Below, piece by piece: positions 62,014-64,000 of a stretch of DNA of 64,000 nucleotides. Both the position numbers and the translations under genes were made by a program. Every line of letters begins with the position of its first letter. Positions within the stretch are counted from its first letter, which is position 1. Under the pieces are notes generated by a model. That model was given only the letters and a program-made list of their open reading frames with translations. It was not told the DNA's origin and searched no databases. This stretch comes from Desulfobulbus sp. (lineage in GTDB: Bacteria; Desulfobacterota; Desulfobulbia; Desulfobulbales; Desulfobulbaceae). The DNA is taken from NCBI GenBank assembly GCA_031280615.1, contig JAITGO010000017.1, forward strand, positions 62,001 to 126,000, read 5' to 3'.

Positions 62014-62949
62014 ATGAGTCTTTCAATGAATTTGTACCTGCCCATCGCCGGGGCCAGCGTCAACTGCCTGGCCATCTTCGGTCTGGGCGGCGTGGTCGGC
62101 CTGCTGTCGGGCATCTTCGGCGTCGGCGGTGGCTTTCTCATGACCCCGCTGCTGATCATGCTCGGCATTCCCCCGACCGTGGCCGCCGCCTCGGACTCCA
62201 ACCAGATCGTCGGCGCCTCGACCTCGGGCACCCTGGCCCATTTCCGGCAGGGCAACGTGGACATCAAGATGGGGCTGCTGCTCTTGATCGGCGGCGTTGC
62301 CGGCGGCACCCTGGGGGTGCAGATCATCGCCCTGTTGCGGCGGATGGGCAACGCCGATTTCCTGATCAGCGTCACCTACGTGCTGATGCTGGGATTCGTC
62401 GGCGGCTACATGTTCCTCGAAAGCCTGCAGGCCATGCGCAAGACCGCCAGGAGGACCTCGGACGAGGCGCCGCCGAAGGAATCGCTCTACGCCAAAACGA
62501 TCCGGCTGATGCCCTTCCAGGTCGATTTCAGGCGTTCCGGCATCCAGCTTTCGGTCCTGATGCCCTTCCTGCTCGGGGCGCTGGTCGGCATCCTGTCCGC
62601 GATCATGGGGGTCGGCGGCGGCTTCATCATGGTGCCGGTGATGGTCTACCTGCTGCGCATGCCGATGCACGTGGTGGTCGGCACCTCGCTCTTCCAGATT
62701 CTCTTTACCTGCATGAACGTCACCGTGATGCAGGCGGCGAAAAACCACACCGTGGATTTCGTCCTCGCCCTCTTGCTCCTGCTCGGTTCGGCCCTCGGCG
62801 CCCAGGCCGGGGCCAAGATCGGCAAGAAGCTGGGCGGCGAACACCTCAAGATCCTGCTGGCCTCGCTGGTGCTCATCGTCATGGTGAAGATGCTCTACGA
62901 CCTGCTGGCCCGGCCGGACATCCTGTTGACCTATGCCGGAGGACACTGA
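62014..62949 (+). CDS. TauE/SafE family permease
   Basis: A 311-residue membrane protein with two copies of the family signature, LLSGIFGVGGGFLMTPLLI (about residues 31-49) and ILSAIMGVGGGFIMVPVMV (about 200-218), and eight or so helices. Such permeases export sulfite or organosulfur/organic acid anions. Its stop precedes the TIGR02186 gene by one base and its start follows the stress gene by one base, so the three form one unit. GAGGATGAC precedes the ATG. Confidence 0.92.
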   Translation: MSLSMNLYLPIAGASVNCLAIFGLGGVVGLLSGIFGVGGGFLMTPLLIMLGIPPTVAAASDSNQIVGASTSGTLAHFRQGNVDIKMGLLLLIGGVAGGTLGVQIIALLRRMGNADFLISVTYVLMLGFVGGYMFLESLQAMRKTARRTSDEAPPKESLYAKTIRLMPFQVDFRRSGIQLSVLMPFLLGALVGILSAIMGVGGGFIMVPVMVYLLRMPMHVVVGTSLFQILFTCMNVTVMQAAKNHTVDFVLALLLLLGSALGAQAGAKIGKKLGGEHLKILLASLVLIVMVKMLYDLLARPDILLTYAGGH

Positions 62950-62950
62950 C

Positions 62951-63721
62951 ATGTACGCGAACCTGATCGCTTACTGCGGGCGATTGATCCTGGCCGTGCT
63001 GATCCTGGCCGCGCCCGACCCGGCCTCGGCCGCCACCGACGCCCTGAGTCTCAGTCCGTCGGCCATCGTCATGGGGGCGCAGTACAGTGGCGTCGATCTC
63101 ACCGTGACCGGCAGCGTTCCTGTCGGGGCGGATGTGATCGTCCGCCTGACCGGCACCGCAAACGAGTTGCACCTGCGCGAAAAAGGCAAGGTCTTTGGCC
63201 TGTTGTGGATGAATGTCGGCAAGGTGATCGCCACCAATGTCCCCAGCGTATACCTGGTCAGCGGTTCCCGGCCGCTGCCGCAGATGGGCGCGGGGGCCGC
63301 ACCCTACCGGCTCGAATCCCTGGTCGGGACCATCGGCGTCAAGCAGGAGGGCACGGACGATTTGATCGACATCCCCCACGAACTCCTGCGGCTGAAGGAG
63401 CATGAGGGACTGTACCGGGAAAGTGCCGAAGGCGTATCCTTAAGCGCAGCCACGGGCGCCAGCCAACGGTTCACTGCCCACATCAAGGTGCCGCCCTCGC
63501 TGAAACCGGGGGAATACCGGGTGGAGGCCATTGCCCTGAAAAATGGGGCCGTGGTCGGCCAGTCGCAGACCGCGATCGCGGCTGCCCTGACCGGCTTCCC
63601 CAAATGGCTGAGCGAGCTGGCCTCGCAAAAAAGCGCGCTCTACGGGATCATGGCCACGGTGGTCGCCATCTTCAGCGGCCTGGCGATCGGGCTGGTCTGT
63701 CAAAGCAAGAAACCCCACTGA
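62951..63721 (+). CDS. TIGR02186-family periplasmic protein with C-terminal membrane anchor
   Basis: A 256-residue protein. A signal peptide (about residues 9-28, cleaving after ASA) is followed by a beta-rich periplasmic part (SAIVMGAQYSGVDLTVTGSVPVGADVIVRLTG, GKVIATNVPSVYLVSG) and a C-terminal helix (YGIMATVVAIFSGLAIGLVC). The family often sits next to TauE permeases, where it may be a partner domain facing the periplasm. A start at 62933 is possible but overlaps the permease end; 62951 was chosen because it directly precedes the signal peptide. Confidence 0.85.
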   Translation: MYANLIAYCGRLILAVLILAAPDPASAATDALSLSPSAIVMGAQYSGVDLTVTGSVPVGADVIVRLTGTANELHLREKGKVFGLLWMNVGKVIATNVPSVYLVSGSRPLPQMGAGAAPYRLESLVGTIGVKQEGTDDLIDIPHELLRLKEHEGLYRESAEGVSLSAATGASQRFTAHIKVPPSLKPGEYRVEAIALKNGAVVGQSQTAIAAALTGFPKWLSELASQKSALYGIMATVVAIFSGLAIGLVCQSKKPH

Positions 63722-63733
63722 TCGGGTGCCGTC

Positions 63734-64000
63734 ATGGCCAATCGTCTGGCTCAACTGCTCACCTTCTGGCGACCTCCCAACGAGGCGTTGCCGTTTACGG
63801 TGCTCTTCAAGAAATTTCAGAGCATCCTCGAACGCAACAACCTCATCCTGGAATTGATGGCGGACATGGGAGACAAGCTGGGAGGCGAGTATATCTTCGA
63901 CGGACATTATATCGCCGAGGCCGCGGAGAAACTCGGCGACCAGGTCTTCAAGCTGATCTCCGACTACTCCATCCTCAACCAGCACCAGAACGCCGACCTG
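63734..64000 (+). CDS. Probable PEP/pyruvate-binding domain protein, N-terminal part only
   Basis: Eighty-nine codons are visible before the window ends. The helical start (PFTVLFKKFQSILERNNLILELMADMGDKLGGEYIFDGHYI) matches my memory of the N-terminus of PEP-synthase-like PEP/pyruvate-binding proteins that follow TIGR02186 genes in anaerobes. The kinase and phosphohistidine domains lie outside, so the call is tentative. It begins 12 bases after the preceding stop in the same operon. Confidence 0.55.
   Translation, partial: MANRLAQLLTFWRPPNEALPFTVLFKKFQSILERNNLILELMADMGDKLGGEYIFDGHYIAEAAEKLGDQVFKLISDYSILNQHQNADL

Noticed and set aside
1..64000. tRNA, rRNA, CRISPR arrays, insertion sequences and integrase/attachment sites
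   Set aside because: Intergenic regions were read for T-loop and repeat patterns and no transposase or integrase sequence was found; none can be supported.

Overview
The window is a GC-rich (roughly 60 percent) chromosomal segment of a Gram-negative anaerobe, most likely a member of the Desulfobulbales (Desulfobacterota, Desulfobulbus-like). This is an inference from gene content: a complex I operon with MrpD-like subunits, a three-gene rearranged glutamate synthase with extra 4Fe-4S clusters, a DUF362 ferredoxin-like protein, a methylmalonyl-CoA decarboxylase-type enzyme, twin TatA genes and TauE/TIGR02186 genes. No rRNA, tRNA, CRISPR array or complete insertion sequence was seen.

Layout. 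1-7.6 kb: the 3' half of a NADH-quinone oxidoreductase operon (nuoI end, nuoJ, nuoK, two MrpD/NuoL-like subunits with a small membrane protein between them, nuoM, nuoN), closed by a bidirectional terminator shared with convergent glyA. 9.5-14 kb: a gamma-glutamylcyclotransferase-like gene, then on the minus strand a YhbY RNA-binding protein, an SDR-DUF2867 protein and an MltD-type lytic transglycosylase. 14.6-20.7 kb: a very large class A penicillin-binding protein, a lipoprotein and an alpha/beta hydrolase. 20.7-29.4 kb: core metabolism on the plus strand (topoisomerase III, rsfS, gpmI, thrC, purine nucleoside phosphorylase, mtaD, two tatA-like genes). 29.6-34.8 kb: split glutamate synthase behind a promoter with palindromic sites.

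34.9-44.2 kb is a long run of minus-strand genes: scpB-like decarboxylase, a tiny zinc ribbon, DUF362 ferredoxin, a beta-hydroxyacid dehydrogenase, a YjgR/HerA-like ATPase, GNAT, a 90-residue orphan, ogt, a cysteine-cluster protein and a second class A PBP. 44.4-50.6 kb on the plus strand: mutL, ychJ-like and a large hybrid sensor kinase. 50.6-54.9 kb: a TauE permease, then a co-directional cluster of amidohydrolase, PPC-domain protein, enoyl-CoA hydratase and O-methyltransferase.

54.9-57.7 kb is the most accessory-looking part: a short BrxE-like reading frame abutting a DUF4062-ATPase-winged-helix protein that carries a 243-bp internal tandem duplication, followed by a small orphan gene. 58-64 kb: a YdjM-like membrane protein, then a sigma-54 two-component system (regulator and kinase overlapping by ATGA), divergent from an operon of universal stress protein, TauE permease, TIGR02186 membrane protein and the start of what looks like a PEP/pyruvate-binding protein. 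The divergent region holds two matching TTTCA-N3-TGAAA palindromes 41 bp apart and a good -24/-12 promoter. This gives a complete, testable regulatory circuit and is the best-supported regulatory discovery in the window.
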